From positions 186,001 to 250,000 of the forward strand of contig JAHHGT010000001.1 of NCBI GenBank assembly GCA_019359745.1: a stretch of DNA of 64,000 nt, written 5' to 3'. The stretch comes from Aphanothece saxicola GSE-SYN-MK-01-06B (GTDB lineage: Bacteria; Cyanobacteriota; Cyanobacteriia; PCC-6307; Cyanobiaceae). Below are positions 52,422 to 60,936 of this stretch, piece by piece. Under the pieces are notes generated by a model. That model had not been told where the DNA came from. It made no database searches and was given only the letters and a program-made list of their open reading frames with translations. The first letter of the stretch is position 1, and each line of letters starts with the position of its first letter. Position numbers and translations under genes: made by a program.

Positions 52422-53428
52422 CGGTTCGGGGGGCAGGGGACGCTCTGGCGGGGCACCAGCAGCGCCAGATGGTTGTCCTGCAAGGCGCTGAAGTTATCGT
52501 CCGAGGCCAGCAGCAGACTGGGGCGGCCATCGGCCTGGGTGGGCCCCGGGGTCAGAGCCTCCCAGTTGTCGGGCGGCAGGCCGGTTTCGATCAGATCCCA
52601 CTGGCGGAGCGGCTGCAGCACGATGTCCGGGTCGGTCCGGCCATCGGGTAGCGGGTAGTGGGCCAGAAGGATCTGCCACTGATCGGGGGCCTGGAAGCGC
52701 CGCAGCAGGGCCAGCAGCCCCGGCGCCGGCGAGGCCGCGTTCACCACCAGCAGATCGGTCAGGCCCCAGCCAGCACCGGCGGGAATGGCCAGGCGGGCCA
52801 GGGGCCGGGAGATGGCACGGGTGGCATCGAGGGTCCAGCCCAGCAGCCGCACCTGGCCTGGAGGGTCCTGCAGCAGGGGCGATTCCGCGGCCATCAGCAG
52901 CCCATCGGCCTGGCCGGGCCGGCGCAGCAGGGCCAGGGATTCCGGGCCCTGGTTGGCACCCAGACCTTTCCCCGGGGCCGGCTGCCAGTCGGCGGGCAGG
53001 GGAAAGGCACGCTCCAGCTGGCCGCTGGCCCGATCGAAGGCCAGCAGCTGGGCCGGCCGGTCGGTGCGGCGCCGGCCTTCGCTGGCCACCCACAGCCGCC
53101 CGTCGAGCACCACCAGCCCTTCGCCATCGATCTCCGCCGGCAGCGGCGCCCCGGGGGATCCCGTCAGGTCGAGCTGGAACAGGGGCCGCAGGGGCACGCG
53201 CCCCAACCGCCCCACGCCGCTCCAGGTGCGCACCTGGCCCTGGGGGGCATCGCTGAGCAGCAGCATCACATCGGTGTCGCTCCGGTAGCTGGCGGCGGAG
53301 AAGCCTCCCGAAGGCTGTCCGTTCGCGTCCCTCCGCGGCAGGCGGGCGCTGGCCACCAGCTCCCAGCCCGCCTCCGCCGGGCAGGGCAGCAACGGAGGCG
53401 GAGCGACAGCGATCAGGGGCACGACCAT
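52418..53428 (-). CDS. Esterase-like activity of phytase family protein
   Basis: EIDGEGLVVLDGRLWVASEGRRRTDRPAQLLAFDRASGQLERAFPLPADW...NQGPESLALLRRPG...DNWEALTPGP; 4-nt overlap with phoX start. Confidence 0.85.
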   Translation of the reverse strand: MVVPLIAVAPPPLLPCPAEAGWELVASARLPRRDANGQPSGGFSAASYRSDTDVMLLLSDAPQGQVRTWSGVGRLGRVPLRPLFQLDLTGSPGAPLPAEIDGEGLVVLDGRLWVASEGRRRTDRPAQLLAFDRASGQLERAFPLPADWQPAPGKGLGANQGPESLALLRRPGQADGLLMAAESPLLQDPPGQVRLLGWTLDATRAISRPLARLAIPAGAGWGLTDLLVVNAASPAPGLLALLRRFQAPDQWQILLAHYPLPDGRTDPDIVLQPLRQWDLIETGLPPDNWEALTPGPTQADGRPSLLLASDDNFSALQDNHLALLVPRQSVPCPPNR

Positions 53429-53518
53429 GGGCGGAATTCTCCCGTCGCCGGGGGGTGGCGGCGGCATCCGGGGACACGCGCTGAGGGCGGTTAGGGTCGA
53501 AGAGCCCAGGGGTGAGCC

Positions 53519-54313
53519 ATGAAGACCCCATCGGCCGGCGGACTGGGAGAGGACAACGGCAAGCGCCTGGCGGTGCTGATCGATGCCGACAACGCCCGGG
53601 CGGCGGTGATCGAGGCGGTGCTGGAGGAAGTGGCCCGCTTCGGCGAGGCGATCGTGCGGCGCATCTATGGCGACTTCACCTCACCGGAGAGTGCCTCCTG
53701 GAAGAAGTTGCTGAACAAGTTCTCGATCAAGCCGATGCAGCAGTTCGCCTACACCGTGGGCAAGAACGCGACCGACAGCACGATGATCATCGACGCGATG
53801 GATCTGCTGTACACCCGCCGTTTTGATGGCTTCTGCCTGGTGACCAGCGACAGCGATTTCACCGGTCTGGCCGTGCGCCTGCGGGAGGAGGGCCTGCTGG
53901 TGTACGGCTTCGGTGAGGAGAAGACCCCGGCGGCCTTCCGCAACGCCTGCCACAAGTTCCTGTTCACCGAAGTGCTGCGGACCGCCGCCCGCCACGTTGA
54001 AGATGCCGCTGCTGCGGAGAGCGCCCGCCGGCCCCCGGAGCGGGATCCCGCCGCCGGCGGCCATCCCGTCATCCCCGCCGACTTCCTGATGGAGGCCCTC
54101 GACCGCTCGGTGGATGAATCGGGCTGGACCCAGCTGGGCACCTTCGGCAGCTACCTGCAGAAGATCCAGCCTGATTTCGACACCCGGCTCTATGGCTTCC
54201 GCAAGCTCTCTGATCTGGTGCGGGGGTGTCCGTCGCTGTTCGTGATGGAGGAGCGGGAGGCCCCCAGCGGCAACCGCACGATCGTCTACGTGCGGGCCCG
54301 GGAGGACGACTGA
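53519..54313 (+). CDS. NYN-domain ribonuclease-like protein with C-terminal OST-HTH/LOTUS domain
   Basis: LAVLIDADNARAAVIEAVLEEVARFGEAIVRRIYGDFT...DSTMIIDAMDLLYTRRFDGFCLVTSDSDFTGLAVRLREEG; TQLGTFGSYLQKIQPDFDTRLYGFRKLSDLVRGCPSLF. Confidence 0.9.
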   Translation: MKTPSAGGLGEDNGKRLAVLIDADNARAAVIEAVLEEVARFGEAIVRRIYGDFTSPESASWKKLLNKFSIKPMQQFAYTVGKNATDSTMIIDAMDLLYTRRFDGFCLVTSDSDFTGLAVRLREEGLLVYGFGEEKTPAAFRNACHKFLFTEVLRTAARHVEDAAAAESARRPPERDPAAGGHPVIPADFLMEALDRSVDESGWTQLGTFGSYLQKIQPDFDTRLYGFRKLSDLVRGCPSLFVMEEREAPSGNRTIVYVRAREDD

Positions 54314-54409
54314 AGCTTGCCGGTGCTAGACACCCTCCACCAACCGATCGCGCTCTCTGTCGGCCTGGCCAGCAAACTGCTCTGAGCACGACGAACGCCT
54401 GAACCTGTC

Positions 54410-55270
54410 ATGACCCTGCGGCGCCTGGCGGCCTTCAGTGACGGGGATCAGGGCGGCAATCCCGCCGGCGTCCTGATCGCTGATCAGTTGCCCGAGGCCA
54501 GCGCGATGCAGACCACGGCTGCGGCGGTGGGTTACTCGGAAACGGTCTTTGCCGCCCCGCAGGGGAACGGCTGGCGGGTGCGCTACTTCTCTCCTGCTGC
54601 CGAGGTGCCTTTCTGCGGCCATGCCACCGTCGCCCTCGGGGCCGCCCTGGCGGAACGCTGCGGGGATGGGGTGTTCCCGCTGACGCTGAACCAGGCCGCG
54701 ATCACGGTGGAGGGCCGGCGGCAGGGGGAACGCTGGAGCGCCGCCCTGCAGTCGCCTCCCACCCACCAGCGCTCAGTGGCGCCGGAGCTGCTCAAGGCCG
54801 CCCTGGAGCTGTTCGGTTACGGCCCGCAGCACCTGGATCCCGCTTTGCCACCGGCCATCGTCAACGGCGGAGCCGACCACCTGCTGCTGGCCCTGCGCCG
54901 CCGCGAGGACCTGGCGGCCATGCGCTACGCCATGGAGGACGGGGCCCGGCTGATGGCGGCGGCGGGGCTGTTGACGTTGCTGCTGGTCTGGGCGGAGGGT
55001 CCCCAGACGTTCCACAGCCGCAATGCCGCCGCCGCGATCGGTGTCTACGAGGATCCGGCCACGGGTTCGGCCACCGCGGCCCTGGCCGGCCACCTGCAGG
55101 CCCTCGGGTGGCCCCATGGCGGCCGCGTCGCGGTGCTGCAGGGGGAGGACATGGGTTGCCGCTCGCTGCTGGAGGCAGAAATCCCCGCGGAGCCGCGAGG
55201 CTCGATCCGGGTGGCGGGCCAGGTGCGCTGTATGGAGCCTCGACTCAGGAGGCCTTCTCGAGCCGCTTGA
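54410..55270 (+). CDS. PhzF-family protein
   Basis: LAAFSDGDQGGNPAGVLIADQLPEASAMQTTAAAVGYSETVFA; YFSPAAEVPFCGHATVALGAAL; EDPATGSATAALAGHL. Confidence 0.93.
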   Translation: MTLRRLAAFSDGDQGGNPAGVLIADQLPEASAMQTTAAAVGYSETVFAAPQGNGWRVRYFSPAAEVPFCGHATVALGAALAERCGDGVFPLTLNQAAITVEGRRQGERWSAALQSPPTHQRSVAPELLKAALELFGYGPQHLDPALPPAIVNGGADHLLLALRRREDLAAMRYAMEDGARLMAAAGLLTLLLVWAEGPQTFHSRNAAAAIGVYEDPATGSATAALAGHLQALGWPHGGRVAVLQGEDMGCRSLLEAEIPAEPRGSIRVAGQVRCMEPRLRRPSRAA

Positions 55271-55328
55271 CGATCCAGCCCATCAACACCAGCGAACCCA
55301 GCAGCGTCGCGAGCAGGGCGATCGTCAT
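55245..55328 (-). CDS. 27-aa single-TM peptide candidate
   Basis: MTIALLATLLGSLVLMGWIVKRLEKAS*, below the ORF-track length cutoff. Confidence 0.4.
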   Translation of the reverse strand: MTIALLATLLGSLVLMGWIVKRLEKAS

Positions 55329-55354
55329 GGAATCGGGTGCATTTTGGTCGCATT

Positions 55355-56029
55355 ATGACCACAGGCCCCACTGACCTGGCCCACGCCGTGCACAGCCATC
55401 CCGAGCTGGTCTTCGTCTACGGCACCCTCAAGCGTGGCCACGGCAACCACCACTGGCTGGGTGAGGCGCCCTTCCAGGGGGAGGCGGTTCTGCCGGATGT
55501 GGTGCTCCATGACCTGGGCCCTTTCCCGATGGCCGTCCCGGGAGAGGGGCTGGTGCAGGGTGAGGTGTATGCCGTGGATGCCACCGGCCTGGCCCGGCTC
55601 GATCGCCTTGAGGGCTACCCCCGCCTCTACGACCGCCGGCCCCTGCCCCTGGCCGATGGTCGCCGCGCCTGGGTGTACCTGGGTCGGCCCCACCAGGTGC
55701 GCCATGTGTCCGCCATCGCCGACGGCTGCTGGCGGGGCCCGGCGCCGGGAGCCGCCGTGCGCCGCAGCCAGATGGGCCTGGCCGTGATGCTGGCCGCCGG
55801 CGGGGCTGCTCTGCTGGCATCGGCTCTTCCCCCCTCCGTCCTGGCCCTCGACACCCTCGCCACCTGCCATGCCTGGCGTCGCAGCCACGGCAGCGCCCGC
55901 GTGGTGCTGGGCAACAGCCTCGGCGCCGCCCACTACCTCACCAAGAAGCAGCGGCTGCAGGAGAGCCCGCCCGAGGCCCCCGTGGCGCTCTACAGCGACA
56001 GCGACCTGCAGCGGGTCTGCGGGCGTTAA
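55355..56029 (+). CDS. Gamma-glutamylcyclotransferase (AIG2-like) protein with hydrophobic C-terminal extension
   Basis: LVFVYGTLKRGHGNHHWLGEAPFQGEAVLPDVVLHDLGPFPMAVPGEGLVQGEVYAVDATGLARLDRLEGYP. Confidence 0.9.
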   Translation: MTTGPTDLAHAVHSHPELVFVYGTLKRGHGNHHWLGEAPFQGEAVLPDVVLHDLGPFPMAVPGEGLVQGEVYAVDATGLARLDRLEGYPRLYDRRPLPLADGRRAWVYLGRPHQVRHVSAIADGCWRGPAPGAAVRRSQMGLAVMLAAGGAALLASALPPSVLALDTLATCHAWRRSHGSARVVLGNSLGAAHYLTKKQRLQESPPEAPVALYSDSDLQRVCGR

Positions 56030-58158
56030 CCCCCCGTCACCAGCCAGCGCCCGCCCGTGCCCAGGGCGATCACCAGGCCCGAGAGGGCCAGGGACGGACC
56101 ACTCCAGAAGGCCAGCTGCAGCAGGCGTCGCACCAGCAGCAGGGAGCCGCCCACCCCCACGATCACCGCCAGGCTCTGGCAGAAGGCGATCACATGGGCA
56201 TCGGCGCTCCAGTCGGGCAGATGCGCGGCCAGGGAGGGCCAGAGGCTTTCGGTGCTCACCGGCAGCAGCCGGCCCCCCTCCGCCATCCCCATGGGCAGAT
56301 GCTGGGCCAGCAGCAGGGCCCAGAGCAGCGGCAGCAGGGCGTAGAGCAGCAGCCAGCTGGCGCTGGCGGGGCGCCACAACCCCAGCAGAGGGCGCAGCAG
56401 CAGCCACAGCCCCGCCGGCAGGGCCAGCGCCAGGGCGGCGAAGGCCAGACGGCCCAGCAGGGGCCCCTGTTCCAGGAGGTCTGGCGCCAGGGGCAGCCAG
56501 CCCAGCAGTCGCTCCCAGTGCCGCAGGCAGACCCCGCCCGCCAGCACCAGGATCAACCCTGCCTCACCGGCGGGCGGGGCCATGTCGCGCTGCAGGTCGG
56601 CGGCGGGGGGCCGCAGCCGCAGCTGCACCGAGCGGTGCGGGCAGGCCTGGGCGCAGGTGAGGCACAGCACGCAGTTGCGGTTGTCGGCGAGGTGGGCCGG
56701 ATGGGTGCCGAGGGGGCAACCGGCTGTGGCCAGCCCCTCCCCCTCCGCCGGCCCCCCCTTGAAGCAGGCGTAGCTCGTGCAGCTGCCGCTGCAGGTGCCG
56801 GCTTCGGCCCGCAGTTCGCTGATCGCCAACTTGGCGAACAGGCCGTTCATGCCCCCCACGGGGCAGAGGTAGCGGCACCAGAAGCGCTTCTCGAAGCGCA
56901 GCGAGCCGACCACGGCACCGGCGGTGATCAGCAGCAGCAGGGCGCTGCTCTGCCGGGCGCTGTTGCGCAGGTCGCCCAGTTCCTCCCACAGCAGGATCGC
57001 CGCGAAGCCGGCCGCCAGCAGGGGTGCCGCCCAGCGATCGCTGTCGCCCCGCGGCCAGCGGGCCGGCTGCCAGCCCAGTCGCTTCGCCAGCCGCTGGCCG
57101 ATCTCCCCCCAGACCATGAACGGGCAGAAGGAGCACCACAGGCGGCCCACCAGGGGGTAGCCCAGCAGGATCAGGGGCCACCACCAGGCCCAGAAGAGGT
57201 TGAGGCCGCCGTTGTGGGTGCGGTCCTGGGGCCCCCACCAGAGCCACAGGTTCACCAGCACGAACACCCAGCTCACCACCCCGAACAGCAGGGCGTTCCA
57301 GAGCCGGGGCGAGCGCACGGCGTCCCGCAGCCAGGGTTTCCAGCGCCAGAGGTCGAAGCGGGCCCGCTGGGGACGACGCAGGGTCCAGAACACGTCCTCG
57401 GGCAGCTCCTCCGGATGGTCGGAGCTGCACTGGCGCAAGGCCCGCTCGATCAGCTCCAGCAACTCCCGCACATTGCCAGGGAAGTCATAGGTCTGGAGGC
57501 GCTTCACCAGACCCTCCCCCACGGTCGGCGGCTGGTTCCAGCCAAGGCTGCGGGCCTTCTGGCGCACGCCGTAACGCAGCCATTCGCCCAGGTCCTGGCG
57601 CCGCACCCGCAGGGGTGGCACGCGGATGTGGCGGCAGAGGGCGTCGAAATCCGGCGCGCTCGCCTCGGCGGTGAGGAACACCCGACCGGTGAACACATGC
57701 TCGGCCTGGTCCCCATCCGGCGAGCGCCAGCGGCCGCTGCGGGCCAGCTCCAGCAGGGCGGGTCGCAGCGCGGGGGCGGCGCGGTCGATCTGATCCAGCA
57801 GCAGCCCGCCGGCGCCGATGCAGTCGATCAGGGCGACGCCGCCGGCGGGGGCCGCGAAGAGCTCGGCACCGTCGGGGCGCAGCAGGGCGCAGTTGAGGCG
57901 CACCAGCAACTGCTTGCGGGCCGTTGAGCCGAAGTGGATCAGGGCGACGAGGTTGTCCTTTTCCAGGCCTGGCTCGCCGCTGATCAGCACGGCCTGTCCG
58001 CTGGTATCGGCGGAGGCGGCGCGGATGGCGTCCCGCAGCTTCTGGGCATAGCGGCTGCTGCCGACGACCCCGCGGCGGGTGCGGCCCAGCAGGTAGGGCG
58101 CCAGCCGCAGCAGACAGGCCCTCGGGTCGGTGCTGGCCTCCGGTTGGCTTGACGTCAT
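56026..58158 (-). CDS. Degenerate bEBP-type AAA+ domain fused to NapH-like membrane polyferredoxin
   Basis: VLISGEPGLEKDNLVALIHFGS; LVRLNCALLRPDGAELF; LLLDQIDRAAPALRPALLELARSG; YDFPGNVRELLELIERAL; then LWCSFCPFMVWGEIGQRLAKRLGW, RFWCRYLCPVGGMNG, NCVLCLTCAQACPHRSV. Confidence 0.9.
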   Translation of the reverse strand: MTSSQPEASTDPRACLLRLAPYLLGRTRRGVVGSSRYAQKLRDAIRAASADTSGQAVLISGEPGLEKDNLVALIHFGSTARKQLLVRLNCALLRPDGAELFAAPAGGVALIDCIGAGGLLLDQIDRAAPALRPALLELARSGRWRSPDGDQAEHVFTGRVFLTAEASAPDFDALCRHIRVPPLRVRRQDLGEWLRYGVRQKARSLGWNQPPTVGEGLVKRLQTYDFPGNVRELLELIERALRQCSSDHPEELPEDVFWTLRRPQRARFDLWRWKPWLRDAVRSPRLWNALLFGVVSWVFVLVNLWLWWGPQDRTHNGGLNLFWAWWWPLILLGYPLVGRLWCSFCPFMVWGEIGQRLAKRLGWQPARWPRGDSDRWAAPLLAAGFAAILLWEELGDLRNSARQSSALLLLITAGAVVGSLRFEKRFWCRYLCPVGGMNGLFAKLAISELRAEAGTCSGSCTSYACFKGGPAEGEGLATAGCPLGTHPAHLADNRNCVLCLTCAQACPHRSVQLRLRPPAADLQRDMAPPAGEAGLILVLAGGVCLRHWERLLGWLPLAPDLLEQGPLLGRLAFAALALALPAGLWLLLRPLLGLWRPASASWLLLYALLPLLWALLLAQHLPMGMAEGGRLLPVSTESLWPSLAAHLPDWSADAHVIAFCQSLAVIVGVGGSLLLVRRLLQLAFWSGPSLALSGLVIALGTGGRWLVTGG

Positions 58159-58247
58159 CGGGGACCTCGCACGGGATGGATTGTGGTCGGAGACGATGGG
58201 TGGGCTCTTCCCTGGCCCGCCCCCATCGTCACGTTGACGGATTCACC

Positions 58248-58952
58248 ATGAACGCGTCGGGTTCGGCCGAGTTCCTCTGGCGGGGTTACCGGCTGCAGCT
58301 GCTGGCGGAGCGGGCCATCTGGGATCCGCAGCAGGGGCTGCTGCTGGTGGCGGATCTGCACCTGGGCAAGGCGGAGAGCTTCCAGAGCCAGGGCATCCCG
58401 CTGCCCAGCGATGGCGACGGGGCCACCTTCAACGCCCTGCTGGCGCTGGCCCAAAGCCACCGGCCTGCCCAGGTGCTGGTGCTGGGGGATCTGATCCACA
58501 GCCGGCTGGGCCTGACGGCGGACCTGCGCCAGAAGCTGGGCGCCCTGCCGGACCTGCTGGGCTGCCCTTTGCGGCTGATCGGCGGCAACCACGAACGCGG
58601 TTGTTGGCTTGAGGGGCTGGAGCAGGAGCCCTCGCTGGCCCTCGGGCCGCTCTGGCTGAGCCACGCCCCGGAGCCGCGGGCCGGCCTGCTCAATCTTTGT
58701 GGCCATCGCCACCCGGTGGCCCTGATCGGTGGCGGGGCCGACCGTCTGCGCCTTCCCTGCTTCGCCTACGACCCCTCAGCCGAGCAGCTGGTCCTACCGG
58801 CCTTCGGCCAGCTGACAGGAGGTCATCCCTGCCCGCCGGACGAGGTGCTCTGGCTGGTGGCCGAAGGCACGGTGGTGCCCTGGAGCACCACCCCACCCCG
58901 GACGGGTCTCAGCCCTCGGAGGCCAGGGCCCGCACCACGTCGCCGCGGGTGA
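58248..58952 (+). CDS. pdeM: Ligase-associated DNA-damage-response endonuclease PdeM (metallophosphoesterase)
   Basis: LLLVADLHLGKAESFQSQGIPLPSDGD; LVLGDLIHSRLG; LIGGNHERG; LCGHRHPVALI; RLPCFAY. Confidence 0.9.
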   Translation: MNASGSAEFLWRGYRLQLLAERAIWDPQQGLLLVADLHLGKAESFQSQGIPLPSDGDGATFNALLALAQSHRPAQVLVLGDLIHSRLGLTADLRQKLGALPDLLGCPLRLIGGNHERGCWLEGLEQEPSLALGPLWLSHAPEPRAGLLNLCGHRHPVALIGGGADRLRLPCFAYDPSAEQLVLPAFGQLTGGHPCPPDEVLWLVAEGTVVPWSTTPPRTGLSPRRPGPAPRRRG

Positions 58953-59376
58953 GGACCCCCACCAGGGCCTCCTGCTCGTCGAGCACGAACAGGCGCTGGG
59001 TGCCCCGGTCGTGCAGTTGGCGGGCAGCCTGGGGCAGGGATGTGGTGGCGGGGCAGCTGTGGGGCTGGGAGCCCATCACGTCGCCCACGGTGCTGCCCAG
59101 CACCTGGTGCACCTGCTTGTCCCAGTCGAGCGGGTTGCGCAGGTAGATGACGGCATCGAGCAGCATCACGTAGGGCCCGGCATCAAAGCCGCTCTCCCGC
59201 ACCATCAGGTCCTGCTCCGTGAGCTCCCCAACCAGCGCCCCCAGCCCGTCGAGCACCGGCAGGCCACTGACGTGGTGGTCGCTCATCAGCTGCACGGCCT
59301 CCTGCAGGGGCGTGGTGGTGGTGACACTCAGCACGGGGCTGGTCATCACCTCGGCCACGCTGCGCTCGACGACCAT
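58909..59376 (-). CDS. CBS-domain pair protein
   Basis: VAEVMTSPVLSVTTTTPLQEAVQLMSDHHVSGLPVLDGLGALVGELTEQDLM; LHDRGTQRLFVLDEQEALVGVLTRGDVVRAL. Confidence 0.93.
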   Translation of the reverse strand: MVVERSVAEVMTSPVLSVTTTTPLQEAVQLMSDHHVSGLPVLDGLGALVGELTEQDLMVRESGFDAGPYVMLLDAVIYLRNPLDWDKQVHQVLGSTVGDVMGSQPHSCPATTSLPQAARQLHDRGTQRLFVLDEQEALVGVLTRGDVVRALASEG

Positions 59377-59400
59377 GCGGATCTCCTCGGTGATGGCATT

Positions 59401-59958
59401 CTGCTGCTGAACGGGACCCCTCCCCTGCGACGCCTCGCCGACCAGTTGACGCTTGCCCGGGCCGTGCTGGGGTTGCCGCTGCTGCTGGCCCTGGCCGGCG
59501 GCCGGCCCGCCCTGGCCTGGGTGCTGCTGCTGCTGGGTGGCCTCAGCGACTGGGCCGATGGCGCCCTGGCCCGCCGTGCCGGCGGCGGGTCGGTGTGGGG
59601 GGCACGGCTCGATCCCCTCACCGACAAGATCCTGATCAGCGCCCCGCTGCTCTGGCTGGCCCATACGGGCGGTCTGCCCCTGTGGGCGGTGTGGCTGCTG
59701 CTGGCCCGGGAGCTGCTGATCTCCGGCTGGCGGGCCGGCCAGGGCAGCGGCGGCCCCGCCTCCCTGGGGGGCAAGGCCAAGACGATCCTGCAGTTCCTGT
59801 CCCTGCTGCTGCTGCTCTGGCCGCCGGCCTGGGGGCTGGGCCTGGGCGCGTCGCTGGTGCGCCTGCTCCATGGCACTGGCTGGTGGCTGTTCTGGCCGTC
59901 GCTGCTGCTGGCGCTCAGCTCGGCCCTTGGCTATCTGCGGGCCGATGCGCGCAGCTGA
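59401..59958 (+). CDS. CDP-alcohol phosphatidyltransferase (PgsA-like); start uncertain
   Basis: ADQLTLARAVLGLPLLLAL; GGLSDWADGALARRAGGGSVWGARLDPLTDKI (D-G-A-R...G...D...D motif). Confidence 0.85.
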   Translation: MLLNGTPPLRRLADQLTLARAVLGLPLLLALAGGRPALAWVLLLLGGLSDWADGALARRAGGGSVWGARLDPLTDKILISAPLLWLAHTGGLPLWAVWLLLARELLISGWRAGQGSGGPASLGGKAKTILQFLSLLLLLWPPAWGLGLGASLVRLLHGTGWWLFWPSLLLALSSALGYLRADARS

Positions 59959-60008
59959 GAGGAGCGCCTGCCGTCAGCGATGACAGCGACGAGCGCAAGA
60001 CCCTGGGG

Positions 60009-60725
60009 TTAGGAGATGACCTGCAGGCCTTGTTTCTGTTCATACACCGTGGAGGCCTGAAGGCGCTGGTCAACCATCGTGTTGACCTGAATCCATGGCC
60101 TTTCGAGGTTGACCCGAACAAACGCGACGTGGCGCGCCGTCAGGTTGGCATCGGAGATGAGCTCGCCAAGCAAACGGTTCTGCTCGACTCTGAATCCAAA
60201 GGCGATACGAAAGGGGTGGGGATTGTGAAGTCGCAGGTCCTTGAATCCCCACACCACCGTGGCGTCGGCACCCAACGGAGTGAAGCGTTGCTCCTCTTCG
60301 TAGATGTCCAAGCTGTGGGAATGACGTTCCAGCACGGTCAATCCACCCAGCAGGGCCAGGTGGTAGACCATGGAAGACAGCTGGCAAAGTCCACCTCCGC
60401 TGAGGACAACGAGCTTGCCGTTGACAATGTTTCGTCCCGGACGAAATCCATTGGCTGCATGGGGACGGCCGATGTGGTGCCAGAAGGACCATGACCTTTT
60501 GGCGCCAATCAGCCCGCCATCAAGCAAGGCGGCCCCCCGGGTGATGTTGGCGATCTTGTTGTCAAAGAAGTCACTCGGCAGGATCGGCTGGGTGAGCCCA
60601 ACGGCGGAGCGCCTCTCCAAGGGTCCCGTTGCTTGGTCGAACCTGATCCCGCCCAGGTGATCCTTCCAAAGGCGGCAGCAATGGCGGATCTCCTGACGCA
60701 TCGCCAAGGGCAACAGACGTCTCAT
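60009..60725 (-). CDS. VanW-family protein
   Basis: NGFRPGRNIVNGKLVVLSGGGLCQLSSMVYHLALLGGLTVLERHSHSLDIYEEEQRFTPLGADATVVWGFKDLRLHN. Confidence 0.9.
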   Translation of the reverse strand: MRRLLPLAMRQEIRHCCRLWKDHLGGIRFDQATGPLERRSAVGLTQPILPSDFFDNKIANITRGAALLDGGLIGAKRSWSFWHHIGRPHAANGFRPGRNIVNGKLVVLSGGGLCQLSSMVYHLALLGGLTVLERHSHSLDIYEEEQRFTPLGADATVVWGFKDLRLHNPHPFRIAFGFRVEQNRLLGELISDANLTARHVAFVRVNLERPWIQVNTMVDQRLQASTVYEQKQGLQVIS

Positions 60726-60936
60726 GACACCACCTCGTCTTCACTTGCTGGGGTGAATCCCGCAGTGATCGGCAGGGTGGTCTGGCTGGTCATGACCACG
60801 GACCACTGGCAACGCCGATGGGGCGGCCCCTCTGCGTGGGCGAACAAAACCCGGCCGTCCTGGGGACCACAGCCGAATTGGATCAGAACCGTGGGGGAAA
60901 TGTCCGGTTCCGCAACAGATCGTCAATCCCTCAGCC
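60722..60936 (-). other. Coding-like fragment ending in an ATGA overlap with the vanW-like gene
   Basis: SVAEPDISPTVLIQFGCGPQDGRVLFAHAEGPPHRRCQWSVVMTSQTTLPITAGFTPASEDEVVS*; no good upstream start codon. Confidence 0.35.

Noticed and set aside
56026-58158. Annotation as a sigma-54 transcriptional activator
   Set aside because: No GAFTGA-like loop or C-terminal DNA-binding domain; fused to a membrane polyferredoxin.
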